NCBI GenBank assembly: GCA_035942915.1 | Contig: DASZCR010000202.1 | Location: 1 to 14,244 of the forward strand | Direction of reading: 5' to 3' | Source of the DNA: DASZCR01 sp035942915 | Lineage (GTDB): Bacteria > Acidobacteriota > Blastocatellia > Pyrinomonadales > Pyrinomonadaceae | DNA: 14,244 bases | Part shown: positions 1 through 7,184 of the stretch, piece by piece | Position numbering within the stretch: position 1 is the first letter of the stretch | How the letters are laid out: each line of letters begins with the position of its first letter | Program-made: the position numbers and the translations under genes | The notes under the pieces: model-generated | Seen by the model: the letters and a program-made list of their open reading frames with translations, nothing else | What the model was told of the DNA's origin: nothing | Databases searched by the model: none

Positions 1-61
1 GATTCAAACGTCGCCGCGCCCGTTTCGCAAACTCAATCTTTCAGTTCGCCGCCCCCACTGC

Positions 62-2464
62 TCACTTGTCCTGAGACGAGGCGGTGGCTGCGCCCGCGTT
101 GCGCAACGCGATGTAGACGCCCGCCGAGTGTGAGCCGACGAAGAGCTTGCTGGCGTCGCGCGGGTCGAAGGCGAGAGACCAGACGCGGCGGCTCGGCAGT
201 TGCGGGTCGAGACGTTGCCAGGTCATCCCGGCGTCGGTCGAGCGAAAGACGCCGCCGCCCTCGTCCGGGCTGAAGGCACGACCGCCGCGCTCGTAGGCGT
301 TGCCGACGAAAATCTCATCCGGGTTCGCCGGGTTGATGAGAATGCTGGTGAAGCTGCCGAGCGGCAGGTTGCCGCCGCGTCGCTGCCACTTCTCACCTCC
401 GTCGTGCGAGATGTAGAAGGTCTGCGTCGTGCCGACGTAGACGTAGGCAGAGCGTTGCGGGTCTTGCTCGATAACGTTGATGGGGCCGTCGGTCGGGACA
501 CCGCGCACCTGCTGCCAGGTCTTGCCGCCGTTGCGCGTGACGAGCACGCCCGAAGTGGCCGTGCCGACGTAGACGGTCGAAGGGTTCTGCTCGACGGTCG
601 AGATGCAGAGCGTGCGCGCGTCGAAGCCCGCGCCATAAGGAAGCCTCTCCCAACCTTGCGACGGGTCGTATGTGCGATAGAGTCCGGCGTTGGTGGCGGC
701 CAGCATGCCCGGTCGGCCGTCGCGTTCGTCGTAAGTGTGCACGAGCGCGTTGACGGTTTCGGTCAGCACGACGGGCGCATTCTGCATCGCCTCGGCTGTC
801 GCGCCGGAAGATTGCATACCGCCGCCGAGACCGAGCGCGTTGAGCGTCGCGTCGTCGAGTTTGCCTGTGACGGGCACGCCCTTGTCGCTCTGATATTTCC
901 TGAGCATGGCGACGGTGCGCGTACCGGCCACGCCGTCGGGCGTGCCGACGTCATACCCGGCCGCGTTCAGAGCCTCCTGCGCGCGCCTGACGTTTGCGGC
1001 CTGCGAAACTGAAGCGGTGCCCGTGCTGGCGGGTCTCGCGGACGAAGCGTCGGAAGCGCGCGCGCCGCGCCGCGCGCCCCTGCCCTTCGCAGATGCTTTC
1101 GGCTTCGGCGCTCCGATGGCAGACCATGACGCGCCCCTATCGGTGGACTTGTAGAGGCCGTAGTTGGTTCCGAGGTAGATGATGTTGCCGTCCTTTCGGT
1201 CTTGAAGGATGGCATAGGAGATGAGCCGGTTCGGCATGTTGCGCGCAGAGAGTTGCCAGGTGTGTCCGGCGTCGTTGCTGACGAAGAAGTAGCCGCCGCC
1301 GGTGGCCGTGTTGATGGTCGTGGCGTAGATGCGGCCGGGACGTTCGCGGTCGGGCAGCACGAAGTAGGCGCGGCGACCCGAATAGCCGTCGTTCGAGGGC
1401 GCGAACGTCTTACCGCCGTCGCGCGAAATCATCACGCCGTAGTTGTTCGTCCCGATGTAGACCGTCTGCGGATTCTTCGGGTGGACGGCGATAGCGTTAA
1501 CCTCGAAGTTCTGACGGCTGGTCGTCACCCTCCAGTCGTTCCCGCCGTTTTGCGAGAGCCAGAAGCCTTCGGTCGTTCCCGCATAGATGGCCGAAGGGAC
1601 GGCCGGGTTCTGGAGGATGGAGCGCGTGCGACGCGACTGCGAAGGGATGCCGTTAATCTTACGCCAGAGAGCGCCGCCGTTGCGCGTCTCGTAGATGCCG
1701 CTACAGGCCGAAGCGATGACGTGGTCGGGTTCGCGCGCATCAATCTCGATGGCGAAGATGTCCGAATCGTCAATCATCCCGTTTTTGATGATGTTCCAAG
1801 TCTGGCCGCCGTCGGTCGTCTTGTAAGGCAACCACCACGTCCCTGCGTAGATTACGTTGGAGTCGCGCGGGTCGATGGCGAGCGACTCGACGTTGATGAG
1901 ATTGGGCGTCGAAGAGGTCGGCAACTGCTCCCAAGTGTTGCCGGAGTCCTTCGAGCGATAGATGCCGCGATTCGTGCCAACAATCAGGATGTCGGGATTC
2001 GACGGCGCTTGGGTCAGTGAATGGACGGCCTCCGCCTTCAACTCCGGCGCTTCGCGCCAGGTCGTGCCGCCGTCAGTCGTCTTGAAGAATCCCCCCGGCT
2101 CTTTGTGCCGATGCGCGCCCGCATAGATAACGCGTGAGTCGCGCGGGTCAACAATCAAATGGTCAATGTAGAGGCCGGGGCGATTAAAGCCTGCGACGCG
2201 CGCCCATGTCTGGCCGCCGTCGGTCGAGGTGTAGACCTGACCATCGATAGTTCCGAAGTAGAGACGCTGCGGGTCTTGCGGGTCAACGACGAGCGAGCGG
2301 ACGTCGCCACCCATCGGCCCCGTGACCATCCAGTTCAAAGGTTGGGCGAACTCTCCATCGCCGTTTTCGGCCGCGCGCGCGGTCGCTGCCAGAGGCGCGC
2401 AGAGCGCCAAGCTCACGGCGCAGAGCATGAGCAGAGATAAGGCTTTTTTCATGTGTCGCATCAT
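62..2464 (-). CDS. Secreted Asp-box (BNR/sortilin-like) beta-propeller protein with internal peptidoglycan-binding domain
   Basis: An 800-residue exported protein, probably periplasmic or surface-located and attached to the cell wall. It opens with a signal peptide (MKKALSLLMLCAVSLALC from residue 5, likely cleaved after ATARA). Twelve clear Asp-box motifs (S/T-x-D/N-x-G-x-x-W/F, for example STDGGQTW, TTDGGTTW, SHDGGEKW, STDAGMTW) and one degenerate copy lie through the chain, the hallmark of VPS10/BNR-type beta-propellers. After the ninth motif comes a basic, Ala/Ser-rich linker and then a PG_binding_1-like module (about residues 490-546; VRRAQEALNAAGYDVG, PDGVAGTRTV, LRKYQ). The propeller then resumes with the last motifs. 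No catalytic sialidase residues are evident, so a binding or scaffold role is inferred. The start is uncertain among ATG codons at 2464, 2461 and 2452, since none has a good Shine-Dalgarno. A promoter candidate lies about 80 bp upstream. Fold confident, function unknown. Confidence 0.9.
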   Translation of the reverse strand: MMRHMKKALSLLMLCAVSLALCAPLAATARAAENGDGEFAQPLNWMVTGPMGGDVRSLVVDPQDPQRLYFGTIDGQVYTSTDGGQTWARVAGFNRPGLYIDHLIVDPRDSRVIYAGAHRHKEPGGFFKTTDGGTTWREAPELKAEAVHSLTQAPSNPDILIVGTNRGIYRSKDSGNTWEQLPTSSTPNLINVESLAIDPRDSNVIYAGTWWLPYKTTDGGQTWNIIKNGMIDDSDIFAIEIDAREPDHVIASACSGIYETRNGGALWRKINGIPSQSRRTRSILQNPAVPSAIYAGTTEGFWLSQNGGNDWRVTTSRQNFEVNAIAVHPKNPQTVYIGTNNYGVMISRDGGKTFAPSNDGYSGRRAYFVLPDRERPGRIYATTINTATGGGYFFVSNDAGHTWQLSARNMPNRLISYAILQDRKDGNIIYLGTNYGLYKSTDRGASWSAIGAPKPKASAKGRGARRGARASDASSARPASTGTASVSQAANVRRAQEALNAAGYDVGTPDGVAGTRTVAMLRKYQSDKGVPVTGKLDDATLNALGLGGGMQSSGATAEAMQNAPVVLTETVNALVHTYDERDGRPGMLAATNAGLYRTYDPSQGWERLPYGAGFDARTLCISTVEQNPSTVYVGTATSGVLVTRNGGKTWQQVRGVPTDGPINVIEQDPQRSAYVYVGTTQTFYISHDGGEKWQRRGGNLPLGSFTSILINPANPDEIFVGNAYERGGRAFSPDEGGGVFRSTDAGMTWQRLDPQLPSRRVWSLAFDPRDASKLFVGSHSAGVYIALRNAGAATASSQDK

Positions 2465-2541
2465 CGTCGGAGTTGTCTTCGAGTACTCGTTTCAGCACGG
2501 CCGCGCCCTGCGGCGCGCGTGCCCTTCGTCTGACTTAAACG

Positions 2542-2569
2542 TTTATCAAACGGAAGCTGTTTTTGCCAA
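2542..2569 (-). promoter_or_regulatory. Sigma70-like promoter candidate for the Asp-box propeller gene
   Basis: On the minus strand TTGGCA (2564-2569) is followed after 16 bases by GATAAA (2542-2547). These match five of six and four of six consensus positions. A transcript would begin near 2535 and carry a leader of about 70 bases before the ATG at 2464. The spot is AT-rich against a GC-rich background. This is a consensus match only. Confidence 0.4.
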
Positions 2570-2704
2570 ATGTGTTCGAGGGGGAAAGATGAGAACGCCC
2601 GTTTAGGATGCGCCGAGCGCGCAGGGCGGTTGTACGAAAGGGGTCTCTCACGGGCGTCGGGGTTTTGGCGGCGGCGGGTGATGTTCCCCCCTGTATAAAG
2701 CGAA

Positions 2705-2740
2705 GCGGGCGATGCTTCCCTTTCAAGAAACATCGCCCGC
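2705..2740 (-). terminator. Hairpin, probable terminator of the outer-membrane protein gene
   Basis: GCGGGCGATG (2705-2714) and CATCGCCCGC (2731-2740) form a perfect 10-bp stem around a 16-base loop. It lies about 45 bases past the stop codon at 2785. On the minus strand the stem is followed by TTCGCTTTA, which is only a weak T-run. A rho-independent terminator or an mRNA 3'-end stabiliser is likely, but an unrelated repeat cannot be excluded. Confidence 0.5.
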
Positions 2741-2784
2741 GTTCGGTTCAGGTCGCGTCGTTTAAGGACACGAGCGTTTCGTTG

Positions 2785-5265
2785 TTAGCGACGGCCACGA
2801 CGACGGGGCGCGCGACGCGTCGGGGTCGTCTGTACCTCGCTTGGGTCGACGGTCGGGCTGGCGGTGGGCGGCGTCGCGCCGGTCGGCACAATCCAGAGTT
2901 CCACCGTCAGGTCTTCGCGGTATCCGCCGTCGAGCGTCTGGATACGAGAAGCCTCGATACCGCGCTGGTTGACGAGGTAGTCGCGTGCGCGTTCGGCGCG
3001 AGCCTGAGCCTCGCCGGCACGGCCACGACGTCCGCCGTAGGCGATAATGAGACCGGTCGCACCCGGATTGTTCTGCAACTCGATGGCGAAGTTGTCGAGA
3101 CGTGCCTTCTCATCGTTGAAGCGGATGTTGCCGTACTCGTCAATCTTGCGTGCGAGCGGGACAGCCACAATCGAGGTCGTGCAGCTATTCGAGGCGCGGC
3201 ACTCTGCGCCGTAGCCGCCGACATCGACCGTCGCCGTCACGGTCTGTCCGCCGAGGCCGGTCGTATCAACCGTAATCGAGGACGTGCCCTGACCGCTGCT
3301 GATGGTGCCGGCCGAGACAGTCCAGTTGAAGGTCGGCGTCACGTTGCGGTCGCCGTCGGAGACATCGGCCGTGAAGGTAATCGGCGAGCCGGGCTGGACG
3401 CTATCCGGGCAGCTCACGCGAACCGTCGGGCAGACCACCGGAGCCGCAACCTCTTCGCACGGGCAACGCTCGACCGTGATGGTCGTCGAGGAGAAGGCCA
3501 TGCAGCCGCAGCCGTCATCGACTTCGACCGAGACGGTGTAGGTTCCCGGTGCGACACCCGACAGGTCGAGCGTGGCGTTCGGGCCGTCGCCGACAATACG
3601 ACCGCCGGTCGTGTTGTAGGTGTAGAGCAGCGTGTCGCCGTCCGGGTCGGTGGCGTTGGCTGCGAGTTGCACGGACGTGCTCGTCGGCGTGCAAGCGCCG
3701 GACGGACGCTGATTAGCGCCGCAATCGGCCGCCAGCACGACTCTCGAAGACGAGGCCGTCAGGTTCACGGTCGGCGGCTGGTTCGGCACGACGGCCGGAG
3801 CGCGCTCGTTGCGATGGCCGATGAAGAACTGTCCGATGAAGCCGTGCGGGTTCTCAGACGTCTGGAAGGCCAGCGGGAAACCGTTGTTGTTGACGAAGCC
3901 GGTGTTGGCGTTGCCGCCGTCGTCATCACCGAAGAAGTCGAGGAAGCGGTCGCCCTGTTGGTTCAGGTGCGCGCGGTAAGCGGCGCTGAAGCCGAACCAA
4001 CGGCGCGGGAAGATGCGCACACCGCCGATGAAGTCGAGCGGGTTGTTCTCAAACGCGTTGGGCGTGCGGCCGCCGACGTAATTGATAGACTTCAACTCAA
4101 GCATCGGCTGGAACTGCTCGTTAATCGGGAAGTCGAATCCGATGCCGGTGATGAACTCGTCAGGACGGTCGAGCAAGGTCACCTTGCCGACGCCGAAGGC
4201 TTCCGACTGCGGGTTGCTGTTCAGGAAGTAACCGGCGTTGACCGCCATGTGGACGGAGCGCGAGAGGCGTCCGCCGATGACGCCGAAGAGGCCGAAGTCA
4301 CCGATGTCGCCGCCGGGGCTTGCGCCGCGCTGCAACTGATTGAAGCCCGAAGCGTCGTCGGCCTTATCCATGTACCAGCGGTACATCGGAATCAGGTTCA
4401 CGCTCAAAGGGTTGTTCGGCCCGGTGAAACGGATGTTCGCGCCGAAGGTCAGCGTGTTGAAGCTCGACTCGCCGTAGAGACGGTTGACGAAGGGCGCATC
4501 CGGCAGGTAGACGGGCGCAATGGTAAAGAGGTCGGGCACGGTCAACTGCTGGAACGTCAGGTTGGCCGGAATCACGCGCGTCGAGAGGACGATGCCGGGC
4601 AGGATGCTGCCGAAGGGCGAGCCGATGCCGGGGAACACGTCCGCCGCGCTGAAGTTGCCGCTCTCGCCGGTGGGCGTCGCGCGCAACGTGCTCGACAGGG
4701 GCGGCGCGATGATGTTGCCTGTCAGACCGAAGTTCGGGCCTGGCTGACCGACGAACGGGAACTGGACGAACGGCTGATTAAAGGCCGGGCGGAAGAGCGT
4801 GGCGTTCGTCAGGGTCGTAAATCTGAAGTCGGGTGCCAGCACGATGGCCGCGCCGCTGCCGCGTTGTGTCGCGCTGAAGAACAGTTGCGAGTTCGGCAGA
4901 TAGAAGCTGGACAGATGGCGCGGATTATTGACGTTGACGCCGCGATACGCATCCGTATTGAAGAAGACTTCCAGGTGGTCGGAGAGACCGAGCTGGAAGC
5001 TAACGGGAATCTCGGCGATATCAACGTCGCCGGGGTCGCGGTCGTAATTGCCGTAAGCAATGCTGAAGGTGAACTCTCCACGGCGCAGCGTCTGTCCGTC
5101 GTAGATGGTGAAGAGTCCGGTAGGCCCGCCGGGCGAGCCGCCTGTGCCGACGGTAGGAGCGGTGTTTCGTGGGTCGTTCTCCTGCCGTAAAGTTTGAGCT
5201 GATACTGCGGCGCACAGCATCAACGTGGCGAGCGCGGCAACGAGCGCTCTTCTCGCGAGTCTCAT
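2785..5265 (-). CDS. Outer-membrane beta-barrel protein with PKD/Ig-like domains and a degenerate OmpA C-terminal domain
   Basis: An 826-residue envelope protein. ATG 5265 is chosen because AGGAGGA (5271-5277) sits 5 bases upstream and a clean signal peptide follows (MRLARRALVAALATLMLCAA, cleavage near AVSA-Q); an in-frame upstream extension to 5373 lacks both. Domain order: mature N-terminal half (about 25-490) rich in alternating aromatic and polar strands, with GEFTFSIAYGNYDRD near the start and FGFSAAYRAHLNQQ near the end, typical of a barrel; PKD-like domain (about 495-605, NQPPTVNL, ATDPDGDTLLYTY, GTYTVSVEVDDGCGC); a second Ig/PKD-like domain (about 611-697); OmpA-like domain (about 706-795, FNDEKARLDNFAIEL, AERARDYLVNQRGI, LWIVP); and a basic tail. 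The OmpA part keeps the Arg-containing helix, but the usual GH-T/S-D loop reads AYGG, so peptidoglycan binding is doubtful. Many Cys pairs (CGCM, CPCEE) suggest disulfides. A structural or porin-like role is inferred. Confidence 0.88.
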   Translation of the reverse strand: MRLARRALVAALATLMLCAAVSAQTLRQENDPRNTAPTVGTGGSPGGPTGLFTIYDGQTLRRGEFTFSIAYGNYDRDPGDVDIAEIPVSFQLGLSDHLEVFFNTDAYRGVNVNNPRHLSSFYLPNSQLFFSATQRGSGAAIVLAPDFRFTTLTNATLFRPAFNQPFVQFPFVGQPGPNFGLTGNIIAPPLSSTLRATPTGESGNFSAADVFPGIGSPFGSILPGIVLSTRVIPANLTFQQLTVPDLFTIAPVYLPDAPFVNRLYGESSFNTLTFGANIRFTGPNNPLSVNLIPMYRWYMDKADDASGFNQLQRGASPGGDIGDFGLFGVIGGRLSRSVHMAVNAGYFLNSNPQSEAFGVGKVTLLDRPDEFITGIGFDFPINEQFQPMLELKSINYVGGRTPNAFENNPLDFIGGVRIFPRRWFGFSAAYRAHLNQQGDRFLDFFGDDDGGNANTGFVNNNGFPLAFQTSENPHGFIGQFFIGHRNERAPAVVPNQPPTVNLTASSSRVVLAADCGANQRPSGACTPTSTSVQLAANATDPDGDTLLYTYNTTGGRIVGDGPNATLDLSGVAPGTYTVSVEVDDGCGCMAFSSTTITVERCPCEEVAAPVVCPTVRVSCPDSVQPGSPITFTADVSDGDRNVTPTFNWTVSAGTISSGQGTSSITVDTTGLGGQTVTATVDVGGYGAECRASNSCTTSIVAVPLARKIDEYGNIRFNDEKARLDNFAIELQNNPGATGLIIAYGGRRGRAGEAQARAERARDYLVNQRGIEASRIQTLDGGYREDLTVELWIVPTGATPPTASPTVDPSEVQTTPTRRAPRRRGRR

Positions 5266-5270
5266 CGCAT

Positions 5271-5277
5271 TCCTCCT
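5271..5277 (-). promoter_or_regulatory. Ribosome binding site that decides the outer-membrane protein start
   Basis: On the minus strand AGGAGGA lies 5 bases before ATG 5265. It is the strongest Shine-Dalgarno in the window and fixes the start just before the signal peptide. An AT-rich TATAAA (plus coordinates 5288-5293) immediately upstream could be a -10 element, but no good -35 accompanies it. Confidence 0.75.
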
Positions 5278-5607
5278 GCGAAATGAGTTTATAATTTTGC
5301 GGAAGGGGGCGACCGTGCTACTCACAACTTCAGACCGGCTGATGTCTCGATGCATCTGGCTCTCCATCCACATCTTTTTCCACGGACATCACGCGCGACC
5401 CCGGAAGCTTTATTTGAGCAGGGCGCGGACGCTCCAAACTACAAGCGTACAAACTAAGTCAAAGTAGAACTGCTACCGCCCTCGACCGAAACGTCTTGTA
5501 GGATGGAGCGGAGCAGCGAGAGGAGCCGAACGCTTTCGGTTGCAGCGTTCGCGGGCGCTCTTGCACTTGCCTCTGCGCGCCTCTCAACTGGTTGAATTTC
5601 TTTTGGC

Positions 5608-5636
5608 TTAACGTAAGCGCCGGGTCTGCTTATACG
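5608..5636 (+). promoter_or_regulatory. Sigma70-like promoter candidate, plus strand
   Basis: TTAACG (5608-5613) and TATACG (5631-5636) are separated by exactly 17 bases, each matching four of six consensus positions. It points towards a 34-codon frame at 5652 and the hairpin at 5773, and is convergent with the dehydrogenase gene. No recognised gene depends on it, so it may be chance or a small-transcript promoter. Confidence 0.3.
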
Positions 5637-5772
5637 AAAACAGGTGCGCTCATGTCAACATCTCGACTTGCCATGCCCGCGCTTTCGTCTCTTGAGAGCA
5701 TCTTAAACAGACTCTGCGCCGACATACCAAATTCCGCCAGACCATACTCCACTTAAGCGGCGAAATCAAGAC

Positions 5773-5796
5773 TTTTTCACGACTTAGCGTGAAAAA
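5773..5796. terminator. AT-rich hairpin after the glutamate dehydrogenase stop
   Basis: TTTTTCAC (5773-5780) and GTGAAAAA (5789-5796) form a perfect 8-bp stem around an 8-base loop, 17 bases past the dehydrogenase stop at 5813. The A/T ends of the stem could act in both directions as a weak terminator, although no long T-run follows. The stem-plus-next-base TTTTTCACG/CGTGAAAAA also resembles an operator half-site pair (see the palindrome at 12890-12903). Confidence 0.4.
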
Positions 5797-5812
5797 TTAA
5801 GACACATTTTTG

Positions 5813-7093
5813 TCACGCGTAGATGCCGCGCATGCGCGTGTCGTAGGCCACGCGGTCTATCGCCAGCATGTAGGCTGCCGTGCGTGTATCGACCGCATGT
5901 TGGTCGGCATAACGCACCACGTCGCCGAAGCTGGCGACCATCACATCCTGCAGACGGTCGTTGACGACATCCTCCTTCCAGAAGTAGCCCATGCGGTCTT
6001 GCACCCACTCGAAATAGGAGACCGTCACGCCCCCGGCGTTGGCGAGGATGTCGGGAATGACGAAAATCCCTTTGTTATGGAGCACTTCGTCGGCGGCGGC
6101 CGTCGTCGGCCCGTTGGCGCCCTCGGCCAGAATCTTGCACTTGATGCGGTCTGCATTCTCCGACGTAATCTGGTTCTCGGTGGCGCACGGCGCAAGCACG
6201 TCGCACTCGATTTCGAGCAAGTCCTGATTCGAGATGCGCTCGACTCCGGGGAACTCCTCAAACGAGCGGGTCGCCTGCAAGTGCGTGAGCGCGGCCGGGA
6301 TATCGATGCCGTTCGGGTTGTAGATACCGCCGAAGATGTCCGAGATGGCGACCACTTTGTAGCCCGCCTCATGGAGCAGGCGCGCGCCGATGCCGCCGAC
6401 GTTGCCCGACCCCTGAACGACGACGCGCGTCGCGGGCGGCGTCATCTTGAAGCGTTTGATGGCCTCGTTGATGACGAAGAGCAGTCCCCTGCCGGTCGCC
6501 TCGCGGCGGCCGCGCGAGCCGCCGAGGTCGACGGGCTTACCCGTGACGACAGCGTTGACGGTGTGGCGCGCGTGCATCGAGTAGGTGTCCATAATCCACG
6601 CCATCGTCTGCTCGTTGGTGTTCATGTCGGGCGCGGGCACGTCCTTTTCCGGGCCGATGAAGTCAATCAGTTCGGCCGCGTAGCGACGCGTGAGGCGCTC
6701 CAACTCTCCGAGAGACATCTGCGTCGGGTCGCAGATGACGCCGCCCTTCGCACCGCCGAACGGGACGTTGACGACCGCGCACTTCCAAGTCATCCACGCG
6801 GCCAGCGCACGCACCTCGTCAATCGTCACGTCCGGCGAGTAACGGATGCCGCCTTTGGCGGGGCCGCGCGCGAAGTTGTGCTGGACGCGGTAGCCCTCGA
6901 AGACTTCCATCCGCCCCGAATCCATCCTGACGGGGATGTAGACCTTCAGCTCGCGGTTCGGCACGCGCATCACGGCGTAGAGGTCTGGATTGAGGTCGAG
7001 TTTCTGCGCCGCGCGGTCGAACCGCTCCATCATCGATTCGAAGGGGTTGTCCTCGCTAATTTGCCGCGTATCGTCAACCATCGCATTTGCCAT
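5813..7093 (-). CDS. gdhA: Glutamate dehydrogenase (Glu/Leu/Phe/Val dehydrogenase family)
   Basis: A cytoplasmic enzyme of 426 residues, the usual size of hexameric bacterial glutamate dehydrogenases. It interconverts glutamate with 2-oxoglutarate and ammonia using NAD(P), linking nitrogen assimilation to the TCA cycle. Visible motifs: substrate-binding K80 in PAKGGIRYSPDVT, K104, catalytic K116 in PFGGAKGG, D156 in PAPDMNT, Rossmann GSGNVGG (228-234), and SYFEWVQ near the C-terminus as in glutamate-specific members. ATG 7093 is preferred, with GGAG six bases upstream; an in-frame TTG at 7105 would overlap that ribosome site. Cofactor preference cannot be read safely; the SDIFGG segment after the second Rossmann strand fits either. 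It lies 80 bp downstream of larE on the same strand, separated by the inverted heptamer arrays, and the two functions have no obvious link. A related amino-acid dehydrogenase is possible but less likely. Confidence 0.95.
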   Translation of the reverse strand: MANAMVDDTRQISEDNPFESMMERFDRAAQKLDLNPDLYAVMRVPNRELKVYIPVRMDSGRMEVFEGYRVQHNFARGPAKGGIRYSPDVTIDEVRALAAWMTWKCAVVNVPFGGAKGGVICDPTQMSLGELERLTRRYAAELIDFIGPEKDVPAPDMNTNEQTMAWIMDTYSMHARHTVNAVVTGKPVDLGGSRGRREATGRGLLFVINEAIKRFKMTPPATRVVVQGSGNVGGIGARLLHEAGYKVVAISDIFGGIYNPNGIDIPAALTHLQATRSFEEFPGVERISNQDLLEIECDVLAPCATENQITSENADRIKCKILAEGANGPTTAAADEVLHNKGIFVIPDILANAGGVTVSYFEWVQDRMGYFWKEDVVNDRLQDVMVASFGDVVRYADQHAVDTRTAAYMLAIDRVAYDTRMRGIYA

Positions 7094-7109
7094 AAGACTC
7101 TCCAAGCAG

Positions 7110-7184
7110 GTGATAAGTGATGGGTGATGGGTGATAAAGAGAAAATCCGTCTACTCTTATCACCCATCACGCATCACCCATCAC
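7110..7184. repeat. Facing pair of tandem heptamer arrays (4 + 4 copies) forming a long hairpin
   Basis: Left array: GTGATAA, GTGATGG, GTGATGG, GTGATAA (7110-7137). Right array, the reverse complements: TTATCAC, CCATCAC, GCATCAC, CCATCAC (7157-7184). The innermost two heptamers of each side pair perfectly; the third has one mismatch and the fourth two. Between the arrays lie 19 bases whose edges (AGAG / CTCT) can pair with a bulge. The right array overlaps the last codons and TGA stop (7174-7176) of larE. On the minus strand no T-run follows, so it is not a standard terminator. It resembles REP-like intergenic repeats. Confidence 0.85.

Larger units (their letters stand above)
2465..2784. other. 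Intergenic region between the propeller gene and the upstream outer-membrane protein gene
   Basis: These 320 bases hold no convincing gene. The left half carries the promoter candidate for the propeller gene (2542-2569). The right half carries a perfect 10-bp inverted repeat just downstream of the outer-membrane protein stop (2705-2740). Open frames on either strand here are short and have no start context or coding character that I would trust. Confidence 0.7.
5266..5812. other. 547-bp intergenic region between the dehydrogenase and outer-membrane protein genes
   Basis: This is the longest stretch without a recognised gene. From right to left it contains: an AT-rich hairpin after the dehydrogenase stop (5773-5796); a plus-strand candidate unit with promoter TTAACG-17-TATACG (5608-5636) and a 34-codon frame (5652-5756); a perfect 8-bp hairpin CGAACGCT/AGCGTTCG around a 9-base loop (5527-5551); and the leader and Shine-Dalgarno of the outer-membrane protein gene. 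I find no tRNA-like fold and no protein-family match. Confidence 0.6.

Noticed and set aside
62..2464. Sialidase function for the Asp-box protein
   Set aside because: Asp-boxes are shared by many non-enzymatic propellers. I cannot see the Arg triad and F/YRIP motif expected of sialidases.
2608..5190. An 860-codon plus-strand open frame opposite the outer-membrane protein gene
   Set aside because: It mirrors the real gene almost exactly and its product is Arg/Val/Ala-rich with no domain, signal peptide or ribosome site. High GC at third positions of the true gene removes stops on the opposite strand.
5652..5756. A 34-codon plus-strand frame as an annotated gene
   Set aside because: It is too short and lacks family support. 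It is mentioned only as part of a possible small transcript.
5810..7120. A 436-codon plus-strand open frame opposite the glutamate dehydrogenase
   Set aside because: The minus-strand product is an unmistakable dehydrogenase. The opposite frame is low-complexity, rich in Arg, His and Val, and has no family features.
7110..7184. The heptamer arrays as a CRISPR array
   Set aside because: The units are 7 bases in direct tandem without spacers and face each other as inverted copies, which does not fit CRISPR repeats.
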